From: Firmicutes bacterium UBA2530
Lineage (GTDB): Bacteria > Bacillota > Clostridia > Tissierellales > Sedimentibacteraceae
Length of the DNA stretch: 55,260 nucleotides
Assembly: GCA_002340985.1 (NCBI GenBank)
Contig: DDNC01000009.1
Span: forward strand, 124,528-179,787
Reading direction: 5' to 3'
The notes below the pieces were generated by a model that was not told the DNA's origin, made no database searches, and saw nothing but the letters and a program-made list of their open reading frames with translations. The position numbers were made by a program, and so were the translations under genes. Positions 26,568 through 33,813 of this stretch are shown piece by piece. Positions within the stretch are counted from its first letter, which is position 1. Every line of letters starts with the position of its first letter.

Positions 26568-27236
26568 TTATTCCCTCCTTTGAATTCTGTATAAAGCAGA
26601 ATTGATTATGAAGGATATTAGCAGAAGAACTATTCCGATAAATACAGCTTCATTGAAATTGCCCTTGCCTGTTTCAAGCGCAATATAAGTTGTCATCACC
26701 CTTGTCTTACCTCTTATATTTCCCCCCACCATCATAACTGCGCCAACCTCTGAAATTGCTCTTCCGAAGCCTGCGGTTACAACAGACAGAAGCTGCATCC
26801 TGCACTCGCTGATAATTGTGATTACAGTGTCTCTTTTATTTGCTCCGAGAGTTATACATGTAAGCTCTATATCCTTGGCGGCATCAGCAACGGATGAGGC
26901 AGTAAGGGCGAAAATTATAGGCAGTACAAGAAGTGACTGAGATATTATCATTGCCGCAGGAGTAAAAAGAATTCCGTAGCTTCCGAACGGTCCTTTCCTT
27001 GAAATCAGCATATATACTAAAAGTCCCATCAACACCGGAGGCAGACTCATAAGGGTGTTAACCACCCTCATGAGCTGATTTTTAAATTTGAATTCATTTA
27101 AAGCAACAATTATACCCAAGGCAAGTCCGAATACCGACGCAATCAGTGCAGATGTAACCGACACCCTCAGAGAAAGCATTATTACAGGAAAAATATCGCT
27201 GTATGATGCAAAGAAATCTTTAATAAATTCAAACAT
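26568..27236 (-). CDS. tupB: tungstate ABC transporter permease
   Basis: A 222-residue inner-membrane permease with about five membrane segments, of the TupB/WtpB group. The cytoplasmic coupling loop around CITLGANKRDTVITII and GRAISEVGAVMMVGGNI (EAA-like motif) is clear, and the NTLMSLPPVLMGLLVYML stretch is typical of TupB. It pairs with TupC (two-base gap) and TupA (eight-base gap). Confidence 0.9.
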   Translation of the reverse strand: MFEFIKDFFASYSDIFPVIMLSLRVSVTSALIASVFGLALGIIVALNEFKFKNQLMRVVNTLMSLPPVLMGLLVYMLISRKGPFGSYGILFTPAAMIISQSLLVLPIIFALTASSVADAAKDIELTCITLGANKRDTVITIISECRMQLLSVVTAGFGRAISEVGAVMMVGGNIRGKTRVMTTYIALETGKGNFNEAVFIGIVLLLISFIINSALYRIQRRE

Positions 27237-27244
27237 ACTCCACC

Positions 27245-28153
27245 TTATTTTTTCGCATTTGGCACAAATAAAGGTTGTCCGAATTCTTTAACACCGAATT
27301 CAGCTATATGTCCCTGACCCTCAGCAGACAATATCCAATCCATGAACTCCTGAACCTCAGCTTCCTTTATAGGGTATTTTTCAGGATTTACCATCATTAC
27401 ACCGTATTGGTTGTACATTTTATCATTCTTCTCAGTAACAATTACAAGGTCCAGCTTGTCCTTCATAGACAAATATGTAGCTCTGTCTGACAGAGTGTAG
27501 CCTTCCTTTTCTTCGGCCATCTGCAGCACTGCTCCCATACCTGCTCCTGCCTCAACATACCATTCGCCCTCAGGAGTTATTCCGGCTTCCTTCCAGTATG
27601 ATTTTTCCTTTGTGTGAGTGCCTGATTCATCTCCTCTTGAAATGAATACGGCCTTGTTTTCAGCCATTAGTCTGAACGCCTCTATGGGGTCATTTGGTGC
27701 TTTTGCGGCTAATCCGGCAGGGTCCTTTGCAGGTCCCACTATTATGAAGTCATTGTACATAACATCAAATCTTTCCTTTGCGAATCCATCAGCCACGAAC
27801 TGCTCTTCCTGAGCCTTTGCATGTACCAGGACGCCATCCGCATCTCCGTTTTTAGCAAGCTCAAGCGCTGCACCCGTACCCTTGGCTACAACGTTTACCG
27901 TTATTCCGGTCTTTTCTTTAAAAATCGGAAGCAGGTAATCAAGCAAGCCCGAATCTTCTGTGCTTGTTGTGGTTGCCAATATTATGCTTCTTTCCTCCTG
28001 AGGTTTTTCTTCAGGCTTCTGCGCTTCCTCCGCAGGCTTTTCGGCAGGTGTTTCTACGGGCTTTTCCGCCGGTTTTTGTTGACATGCTGCCAGTGATAAA
28101 ATCATCACAACAGAAAGCATTAAAATCAACAAACTTTTCATTTTTGTGTTCAT
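27245..28153 (-). CDS. tupA: tungstate-binding lipoprotein TupA
   Basis: From the ATG at 28153 (GAGAGGAG eight bases before) the protein has a lipoprotein signal ending LAAC, with Cys24 as lipidation site, then a Glu/Pro/Lys-rich linker with repeated EKP. The binding domain opens IILATTTSTEDSGLLDYLLPIF, whose TTTS motif is the anion-binding signature of TupA as opposed to ModA. RGDESGTHTKEKSYWKEAGI is the other typical block. It is the extracellular receptor of the tungstate importer. The frame is open upstream to 28195, without a ribosome site there. Confidence 0.94.
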   Translation of the reverse strand: MNTKMKSLLILMLSVVMILSLAACQQKPAEKPVETPAEKPAEEAQKPEEKPQEERSIILATTTSTEDSGLLDYLLPIFKEKTGITVNVVAKGTGAALELAKNGDADGVLVHAKAQEEQFVADGFAKERFDVMYNDFIIVGPAKDPAGLAAKAPNDPIEAFRLMAENKAVFISRGDESGTHTKEKSYWKEAGITPEGEWYVEAGAGMGAVLQMAEEKEGYTLSDRATYLSMKDKLDLVIVTEKNDKMYNQYGVMMVNPEKYPIKEAEVQEFMDWILSAEGQGHIAEFGVKEFGQPLFVPNAKK

Positions 28154-28204
28154 AAAAAAAACTCCTCTCTCAGTAAAATATCGCAGTCTCACCATAGTTG
28201 TGAA

Positions 28205-28355
28205 TCTGCGTCCAACCGGCCAACAGGCAGGTCATAAGAAAAGAGAACAGCCATCAAGTCCTCCTTTCCAAACGGGAGGCCCAAATGTTTCCGTCCGGAC
28301 CCTGTCGTCTTGTTATTCATAGCATAGCCTTAGATTAACAAGCTCGGAGAAATAT
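28205..28355 (-). promoter_or_regulatory. candidate Moco/Tuco-type leader RNA upstream of tupA
   Basis: Between promoter and tupA lies a structured leader. On the minus strand, CTTGTTA pairs with TAACAAG, CGACAGG pairs distally with CCTGTTG, and the conserved-looking GGGCCTCCCGTTTGGAAAGGAGG forms a CCTCC/GGAGG hairpin (plus strand about 28258-28280). A CTCCGAGC block lies at its 5' side. These blocks resemble what I remember of the Moco RNA motif, whose tungsten variant precedes tungstate transport genes. A covariance-model search would settle it. Confidence 0.6.
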
Positions 28356-28367
28356 CCCATATATTTA

Positions 28368-28396
28368 ATATTAAGGATAATTACGAGAATTGTCAA
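28368..28396 (-). promoter_or_regulatory. sigma-A promoter of tupABC
   Basis: Consensus TTGACA (28391-28396), a 17-bp spacer and TAATAT (28368-28373), starting transcription near 28361, directly before the leader RNA. Confidence 0.8.
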
Positions 28397-28402
28397 TCTA
28401 AT

Positions 28403-28467
28403 AAAAAAAATACCTCCAAGTAAATAATCTAATTTTTAATTAATTAGACTGTCTACCTTGGAAGTAT
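28403..28467 (-). terminator. long hairpin with U-run upstream of the tup promoter
   Basis: ATACCTCCAAG (28410-28420) pairs with CTTGGAAGTAT (28457-28467, one G-T/mismatch position) and TCTAATT (28428-28434) with AATTAGA (28442-28448). On the minus strand eight T residues follow at 28403-28410. It works as an intrinsic terminator, the second one behind megL. Confidence 0.65.
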
Positions 28468-28548
28468 ATATCATCCACACTTTTTACGGATAATTTATTC
28501 TTTCTTCTCATTGCTTCATCCACAGCATAACATATAAATTAAAAAAAA

Positions 28549-28577
28549 CTCGGTTTCAATCTGTTGTTGAAACCGAG
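28549..28577 (-). terminator. terminator of the megL operon
   Basis: An 11-bp perfect stem CTCGGTTTCAA/TTGAAACCGAG with a 7-nt loop, followed on the minus strand by eight T residues. Confidence 0.9.
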
Positions 28578-28587
28578 GAACATTTAT

Positions 28588-29787
28588 TTAAATCAATTTA
28601 TCAAGAGCCTGCTTCAAATCATTTATTATGTCCTCCGAGTCTTCAAGCCCCACCGAAAGTCTTACCAGTCCCTCGGAAATTCCTGCAATCGCTCTTTCCT
28701 CAGGTGTATAGGGTGAATGAGTCATGGAGGCGGGGTGCTGTATAAGTGTTTCGGTATCACCCAAACTTACTGCAAGTGTACAGAGCTTCAGTGTATTCAT
28801 CAGCTTTCTTCCGCTTTCCAGTCCTCCCTTTACCTCAAAGGCTATCATTGCTCCAGGCAGCTTCATCTGCCTTTCTGCGAGCTCCTTTTGAGGAAAGCTG
28901 TTCAATCCCGGATATGCAACACCTTCTACAGCCGGATGCCCCTCAAGAAACTCCGCCACTTTTTGTGCATTGGCACAATGCTTCTCCATTCTTATTTCAA
29001 GAGTCTTCATTCCCCTGTTAATTAGATATGCATCAAATGGGCTTAGCACGGAGCCCGTCATATCCTTGATTCCTACTAATCTCACCTTGTTTATGAAATC
29101 TCTCTTCCCTGCTGCAAAACCTGCAATGACATCACCGTGTCCATTTAAATACTTCGTTGCGGAATGCACCACCACATCTGCACCAAACTCTATGGGTCTC
29201 TGAATGTAAGGAGTGCAGTAGGTATTGTCAACCACAACTATGCATCCTGACCTTTCATGGGCTATCTGTGAAATTTCCCCTATATCTGAAATAAGCATAT
29301 TGGGATTCGCGGGGCTTTCCAGATAAACAACCTTTGTGTTTGGTCTCATTGCCTTTCTTACATTTTCAGGGTCCGATGTATCCACAAATGTTGTTTCAAC
29401 ACCAAATCTCGATAAACCATGAGTTAAAAATGCAAATGTGCAGCCATAGAGAGTCTTTGCGGCAACAATATGGTCTCCGCTGTTTACCGCAACCCATATG
29501 ACTGATGTTATAGCTCCCATTCCGGAAGACATAGAAACTGCAGCCTCGGCATTTTCCAGACATGCAAGCTTATCCTCAACCTGCGTACATGTGGGGTTTC
29601 CGAGCCTTGTGTATATATATCCTTCTTCTTCCAGAGCAAATCTTCTTCCGCCCTGCTCAGCGGAATCAAATATAAATGTGGACGTCTGGTAAATAGGCGT
29701 TGCCAGGGCACCGTATTCATTTTTTCTGTAGCCTCCATGCACAGCCTTTGTTGCGAATTTCATTTCGTTCATGTTTTCGTTATCCAT
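28588..29787 (-). CDS. megL: methionine gamma-lyase
   Basis: A 399-residue PLP enzyme that breaks L-methionine to methanethiol, 2-oxobutyrate and ammonia. PLP contacts are Tyr59 and Arg61 (YTRLGNPT) and Lys212 (HSATKYLNGHGD). What separates it from cystathionine lyases and synthases is TLYGCTFAFL with Tyr114 and Cys116, and Lys241-Asp242 in GIKDMTGS, all at almost the same numbers as in the Pseudomonas enzyme. It follows the sigma-54 activator gene by 20 bp, so both probably share one transcript, and amino-acid sensing by the activator would control methionine breakdown for energy. Confidence 0.92.
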   Translation of the reverse strand: MDNENMNEMKFATKAVHGGYRKNEYGALATPIYQTSTFIFDSAEQGGRRFALEEEGYIYTRLGNPTCTQVEDKLACLENAEAAVSMSSGMGAITSVIWVAVNSGDHIVAAKTLYGCTFAFLTHGLSRFGVETTFVDTSDPENVRKAMRPNTKVVYLESPANPNMLISDIGEISQIAHERSGCIVVVDNTYCTPYIQRPIEFGADVVVHSATKYLNGHGDVIAGFAAGKRDFINKVRLVGIKDMTGSVLSPFDAYLINRGMKTLEIRMEKHCANAQKVAEFLEGHPAVEGVAYPGLNSFPQKELAERQMKLPGAMIAFEVKGGLESGRKLMNTLKLCTLAVSLGDTETLIQHPASMTHSPYTPEERAIAGISEGLVRLSVGLEDSEDIINDLKQALDKLI

Positions 29788-29807
29788 ATATAATAAGTAC
29801 TCCTTTT

Positions 29808-31358
29808 TTAATAATTTGCTATTTGCTTTATATCAATTCCATATTTTTTCATCCTGTTTATTAAAAGTGTGTGTGTTACATTGAGGTTTTTTGCCGCCTC
29901 TCTTATGCTCCTGCTCTGCCTGAGACCTTCTATAATTTTCTTTTTTTCCAGAGATTCAAGGTAATCCTTCAGAGAATTTATATCTGAATTTTCATGCGGA
30001 ACTATATCATAATTCAGGAATATATCCTTAGGTACAATGTACTTTGCCGTTGAAAGAGCCACTGCTCTTTCAAGAACATTCTGAAACTCTCTGACGTTGC
30101 CGGGCCAATTGTAGCCTATGAGCTTTTTCATTGCCTCCCTGTCTATGCCGTCAATTTCCTTGCTGTATCTTTTAGCATGGATTCCTACGAAATATTCATA
30201 CAATACCGGTATATCCTCCTTCCTTTCCCGAAGAGCCGGAATATGTATGCTGAAAATATTGATTCTGAACAACAGCTCAATGCGGAATTCTCTATTCTTC
30301 ACCATTTCGTCCATATTCTGATTCGTGGCGGATATGAGTCTAACATCAACATTTATCTCATCTGTTCCTCCCACTCTTCGCACCCTTTTCTCCTGCAGCA
30401 CCCTAAGGAGCTTTGCTTGAAGATGTGGAGCCATATCTCCGATTTCATCAAGAAATACCGTTCCTCCATTTGCAATTTCAAAGATACCTGCCTTGCCTTC
30501 TTTCCTTCCTCCTGTAAATGCTCCTCCTTCATATCCGAAAAGCTCGCTTTCAAGAAGCTGGTCCGGAATTGCCGCACAATTTATTGCAACAAAGGGCTTC
30601 ATTTTTCTTTTGCTCTCGTTGTGTATAGCCCTTGCAAAAAGCTCTTTTCCCGTGCCGCTTTCTCCTGTTATGAGAACTGAAGAGTCAGATTTGGAATAAA
30701 GCTTTCCCTGACTGATAGCTTCCAGCATCTTGCTGCTCTCGGCAATTATGTCGCTGAATGTTATAGGATTGTCGTACCTGTTATAAACGTTTGCATCAAT
30801 ATCGTAAAATGATAAGAGATAGCTGCTTAGAACACCCTCTTCATTGGCAACAGACTGAAGATTAACTTCATACATCTGGTTTCCCAGAACCATTTTTTCT
30901 TTGATGATTGATTTTTTTATTTTGCTTCTTTTCAGTGATGCCATCATACTGCTGCAGTCAAGGTATTTATTTATGCTTATTCCTGTTATGTTCTTGCCAC
31001 CTGTGCTGAATATTCTGTCAGCGGCATAATTGTTGAAATATTTAATATCCCCGTTTTTGCCTAAGAGAGTAACTCCGTGCGGAATAACATCAAGGACATT
31101 TTTCATTTCCGTATCCTTTTCTTCAAAAGGAAACAGCTCCACCTCCTCTAAAGTTGCCCACCCTTTCAGCTCCTTAAGCTCTTTCTTGATTTTTTCCCAT
31201 ACTTCGTCTTCTACAGGCATTAATTTTATGTAGGCGACAAATGCATACACCTCCATCCAGATTAATCCCACATCATATTTATGCAGCACAGACAATGCTT
31301 CATATGTTATATGCGGTCTGTCCTCCACAGCCGTAAGTTTAATTTTTCTCTCCCTCAT
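29808..31358 (-). CDS. TyrR-like sigma-54-dependent activator
   Basis: From the ATG at 31358 (GAGAGGAG ahead) 516 residues. An ACT-like N-terminal domain (LTAVEDRPHITYEALSVLHKY, about 7-80) is followed by a PAS domain (about 90-200), an AAA+ domain with Walker A GESGTGKE, the sigma-54 contact loop GAFTGG (usual GAFTGA; last residue changed to Gly), FLDEIGDM, and a C-terminal Fis-type helix-turn-helix (SIREAAKNLNVTHTLLINRMKKYGI). The ACT domain implies an amino-acid effector, as in TyrR. It lies upstream of megL and downstream of a sigma-54 promoter, so it likely activates its own operon. Confidence 0.9.
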   Translation of the reverse strand: MRERKIKLTAVEDRPHITYEALSVLHKYDVGLIWMEVYAFVAYIKLMPVEDEVWEKIKKELKELKGWATLEEVELFPFEEKDTEMKNVLDVIPHGVTLLGKNGDIKYFNNYAADRIFSTGGKNITGISINKYLDCSSMMASLKRSKIKKSIIKEKMVLGNQMYEVNLQSVANEEGVLSSYLLSFYDIDANVYNRYDNPITFSDIIAESSKMLEAISQGKLYSKSDSSVLITGESGTGKELFARAIHNESKRKMKPFVAINCAAIPDQLLESELFGYEGGAFTGGRKEGKAGIFEIANGGTVFLDEIGDMAPHLQAKLLRVLQEKRVRRVGGTDEINVDVRLISATNQNMDEMVKNREFRIELLFRINIFSIHIPALRERKEDIPVLYEYFVGIHAKRYSKEIDGIDREAMKKLIGYNWPGNVREFQNVLERAVALSTAKYIVPKDIFLNYDIVPHENSDINSLKDYLESLEKKKIIEGLRQSRSIREAAKNLNVTHTLLINRMKKYGIDIKQIANY

Positions 31359-31380
31359 AATTGCTCCTCTCTTTGACAAA

Positions 31381-31396
31381 TGCATTAAACGTGCCA
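31381..31396 (-). promoter_or_regulatory. sigma-54 (-24/-12) promoter upstream of the activator-megL operon
   Basis: On the minus strand TGGCACGTTTAATGCA matches TGGCAC-N5-TTGCA with one difference, with GG and GC at the required spacing. Transcription would begin about 12 bases past the GC, giving a very short leader carrying the GAGAGGAG site. Confidence 0.7.
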
Positions 31397-31409
31397 ATAT
31401 AAAAATCTA

Positions 31410-31425
31410 AAATTCAGCTGAATTT
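31410..31425. repeat. 16-bp perfect palindrome near the sigma-54 promoter
   Basis: AAATTCAGCTGAATTT is perfectly self-complementary and lies 14 bp upstream of the -24 element. It could be a protein-binding site, such as for the activator or a modulator. Confidence 0.45.
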
Positions 31426-31451
31426 CAATACATTTTTAAAAACAAAAAAAT

Positions 31452-31497
31452 AAACTATTCAAAAACGGAATGATATCGTTCCATTTTTGAATAGTTT
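31452..31497 (-). terminator. 46-bp palindrome: terminator of the two-component operon and possible enhancer site
   Basis: A 19-bp arm AAACTATTCAAAAACGGAA pairs, with one mismatch, to its distal copy around an 8-nt centre. On the minus strand ATTTTTTTGTTTTT follows, as for an intrinsic terminator of the kinase operon. Its arms contain TATCATTCCGTTTTT (31461-31475, reverse) and TATCGTTCCATTTTTG (31474-31489). A third copy, TATCATTCCATTTTG, lies at 31526-31540 inside another hairpin (GTGGTTTA/TAAACCAC, 31517-31556). Confidence 0.7.
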
Positions 31498-31574
31498 TGT
31501 AATGCTAATACTTTATGTGGTTTATTATCATTCCATTTTGTTTAATTTTAAACCACAATTCTGCTTTTTTCAAG

Positions 31575-32948
31575 TTAATTTTGTAATTCATTGAAAGTTA
31601 TTATGAATTTTGTTCCTTTTCCTTCTTCAGATTTCACATCTATAGATGCTGAATGCAGGTTAAGTATATTTTTCGCAATAGTAAGTCCTATACCGCTGCC
31701 TTCTACCTCGTGCCTACTTTTGTCTCCTCTGTACAGATGTTCATATATGAACAAAATATCCTCTTCTTTAATGCCGATGCCGTTATCTTTTACTTCCACA
31801 TATATTTTTCCGTTGTCACCATGTATATAAATGGAAACCTCTCCCTTTTTCTCTGTAAACTTCAGCGCATTATCAACTATGTTAATAAACACCTGCTTAA
31901 GCTTGTCGGCATCTCCCAGTATGAAAAATTCGCTTCCCTCTCCTTTTACAAATTTCAGAGATATGTCTTTTACTCTTGCCTCTACCACAAAATCATTATA
32001 TAAATCCTTCAGCATATTCAGAAGGTTTATGGACTTAAAGTTCAGCTTCAGGCTTTCAGTCTCAAATTCCTTGAGCTTTTCGAGATTATTCAGAAGCTTC
32101 CCAAAACGTATTATTTCATCATTCAGCCTTACTAATCCCTCCTGTGTCACAGGAAACACCCCGTCAATCATGGCTTCAAAATTATTTTGAAGAACATTCA
32201 AAGGCGTCCTAATTTCATGGTTCATATCAGATATTAGCCTTCTGCGAAGCATATCCTGATTATTGAGCTTTTCAGCCAGGCTGTTAATGCTGTCCTTTAA
32301 CTTTACTATTTCTTCAATATTTGTCTTTGTGTTCAGCTTCTCTTTGAATTCTCCCTTAGACAAGTTCACGGACATATTTGACACCTCTTTTATGGGAGCG
32401 GAAAACTGTTTTGACAGATAAAGGCTGGCGGCGATAATAATCAGAAGTGTAATTACCCCGCTGACAGCAATGCTTTTATTAATTGAGGACTTAAAAAGAA
32501 TATCCTCTTCTGTCATTAAAAGAGGAGCGTATTGCCCTACTTCCACATATCCCACGATTTCATCCTCATGCTTCAGCTCAAATCTCTTTGCGGAATATAC
32601 ACCGTTGTCCTGCACCTTCATATTTTCAAGATGTATTTTGTTTCTGATGTCCATAGGATTCATCCCCCACACAGGAACATCATTTTTATCGTACAGCGTA
32701 AGGTTATAATTGCTCATGTATGCATCATGCATCAGCTCGATACCTGAATTTTCATTCCATCTGCCGTCTTGCTCGTATTTTCCCTCCAGATAGCCAACAA
32801 TTTTTTCATATCTTTTATTCTGGACATCCGTCATATATTCTTCAAAAATATTGTTGATTGTAAAATTAACAAACAGCATTATAAGCAGAATGGCAGCTAA
32901 AGAGCAGGCTATGAGCAGCATGCTTATTTTCTTCCGTATTGTATTCAT
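31575..32948 (-). CDS. membrane sensor histidine kinase
   Basis: A 457-residue kinase. First membrane segment about 9-32, an extracytoplasmic sensor of about 130 residues, second segment about 158-178, a HAMP linker, HisKA with SDMNHEIRTPLN (phospho-accepting His244), and an ATPase domain with N-box FINIVDNALKF, G1 VKDNGIGI and G2 GSGIGLTIAK. It shares one base with the response-regulator stop, so the pair is translationally coupled. The signal is unknown; metal stress is a guess from the neighbouring copper-type gene. Confidence 0.92.
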   Translation of the reverse strand: MNTIRKKISMLLIACSLAAILLIMLFVNFTINNIFEEYMTDVQNKRYEKIVGYLEGKYEQDGRWNENSGIELMHDAYMSNYNLTLYDKNDVPVWGMNPMDIRNKIHLENMKVQDNGVYSAKRFELKHEDEIVGYVEVGQYAPLLMTEEDILFKSSINKSIAVSGVITLLIIIAASLYLSKQFSAPIKEVSNMSVNLSKGEFKEKLNTKTNIEEIVKLKDSINSLAEKLNNQDMLRRRLISDMNHEIRTPLNVLQNNFEAMIDGVFPVTQEGLVRLNDEIIRFGKLLNNLEKLKEFETESLKLNFKSINLLNMLKDLYNDFVVEARVKDISLKFVKGEGSEFFILGDADKLKQVFINIVDNALKFTEKKGEVSIYIHGDNGKIYVEVKDNGIGIKEEDILFIYEHLYRGDKSRHEVEGSGIGLTIAKNILNLHSASIDVKSEEGKGTKFIITFNELQN

Positions 32949-33634
32949 CAGTTCTCCCCGCCGAATTTATACCCCACCTTGGTCACAGTTATTATATACT
33001 TGGGGTTCCTGGTGTCCTCTTCAATTTTTTTACGTATATTTTTAATATGAACGTCCACGGTTCTATCATAGCCCGTGAAATCAAATCCAAATATTTTATC
33101 AATCAGCTGCTCCCTGGAAAGAGCAATTCCCCTGTTTGATGCCAATGTGTATAAAATGTTGAATTCATTAGGTGTAAAGGGAACTTCCTCCCCCTTTACT
33201 TTAACGGTGCGTCTGCTGTAGTTAATTTCCAGATTACCATCATCATATATTGATTCCATACTGCCGCTGTCCTTTCCAATCCTCCTGAACAGAGCATTGA
33301 CTCTTGCGGTAAGCTCTCTGGGGCTGAATGGTTTAACAAGGTATTCGTCGGCTCCCATGTTCAATCCTTCTATTTTATCAGACAGAGAGCCCTTAGCCGT
33401 CAGCATGAATATATACACGTCCGAGCTCTTTCTTATTTCTTTGCACACCTCTTCGCCGCCTATATCAGGCAGCATAAGGTCGAGGATGACTAAATTAATA
33501 TCATTCTCCTCAGCAATCTCAATTCCTCTCATACCGTGAGATGTTAAAAAAACATTGTATCCCTCTCTTGTCAGATATGCCTTTATTACCTCTGAAACTC
33601 TTTCATCATCTTCTATAATTAAAATATTTTTCAT
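32948..33634 (-). CDS. OmpR-family response regulator
   Basis: From the ATG at 33634 (GGAG six bases ahead) 228 residues. The receiver domain has acidic Asp9/Asp10, phospho-acceptor Asp52 in ILDLMLPD, the switch Thr in MLTAKG and Lys in LVKPFSP. The C-terminal winged helix is of OmpR/PhoB type (VPFTPNEFNILYTLASNRG, DRTVDVHIKNIRKKI). It is cognate to the kinase that follows. Direct repeats in its own promoter suggest autoregulation. Confidence 0.94.
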   Translation of the reverse strand: MKNILIIEDDERVSEVIKAYLTREGYNVFLTSHGMRGIEIAEENDINLVILDLMLPDIGGEEVCKEIRKSSDVYIFMLTAKGSLSDKIEGLNMGADEYLVKPFSPRELTARVNALFRRIGKDSGSMESIYDDGNLEINYSRRTVKVKGEEVPFTPNEFNILYTLASNRGIALSREQLIDKIFGFDFTGYDRTVDVHIKNIRKKIEEDTRNPKYIITVTKVGYKFGGEN

Positions 33635-33661
33635 GGTAACTCCATTATTCATAATAATTAT

Positions 33662-33700
33662 AATATAAATTGTATGAATTGTATTGTCAACTGTATGAAT
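33662..33700 (-). promoter_or_regulatory. promoter of the two-component operon with direct repeats
   Basis: Consensus TTGACA (33685-33690), a 17-bp spacer and TATATT (33662-33667). Plus-strand TGTATGAAT occurs twice, at 33671-33679 and 33692-33700, start to start 21 bp (two helical turns), one in the spacer and one just upstream of the -35. This arrangement fits a dimeric regulator such as the operon's own OmpR-type protein. Confidence 0.65.
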
Positions 33701-33710
33701 AGAAAAAGAA

Positions 33711-33807
33711 AGGCTGTTGAAAAAGTTTGTCCTGCAAGGCTCCGGAAGAATGGCAATGCAGCATACGGGCTTTTTCAGCAGCCTGAGGAAGATGCGCCAT
33801 CTTCCTC
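33711..33807 (-). terminator. two hairpins after the HMA-TauE gene
   Basis: The first minus-strand hairpin after the stop is GAGGAAGATG/CATCTTCCTC (33785-33807, 3-nt loop, perfect). The second, larger one pairs AGGCTGTTGAAAAAG (33711-33725) with CTTTTTCAGCAGCCT (33770-33784), one mismatch, followed on the minus strand by TTCTTTTTC. Together they separate this gene from the two-component operon. Confidence 0.65.
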
Positions 33808-33813
33808 CTATAA

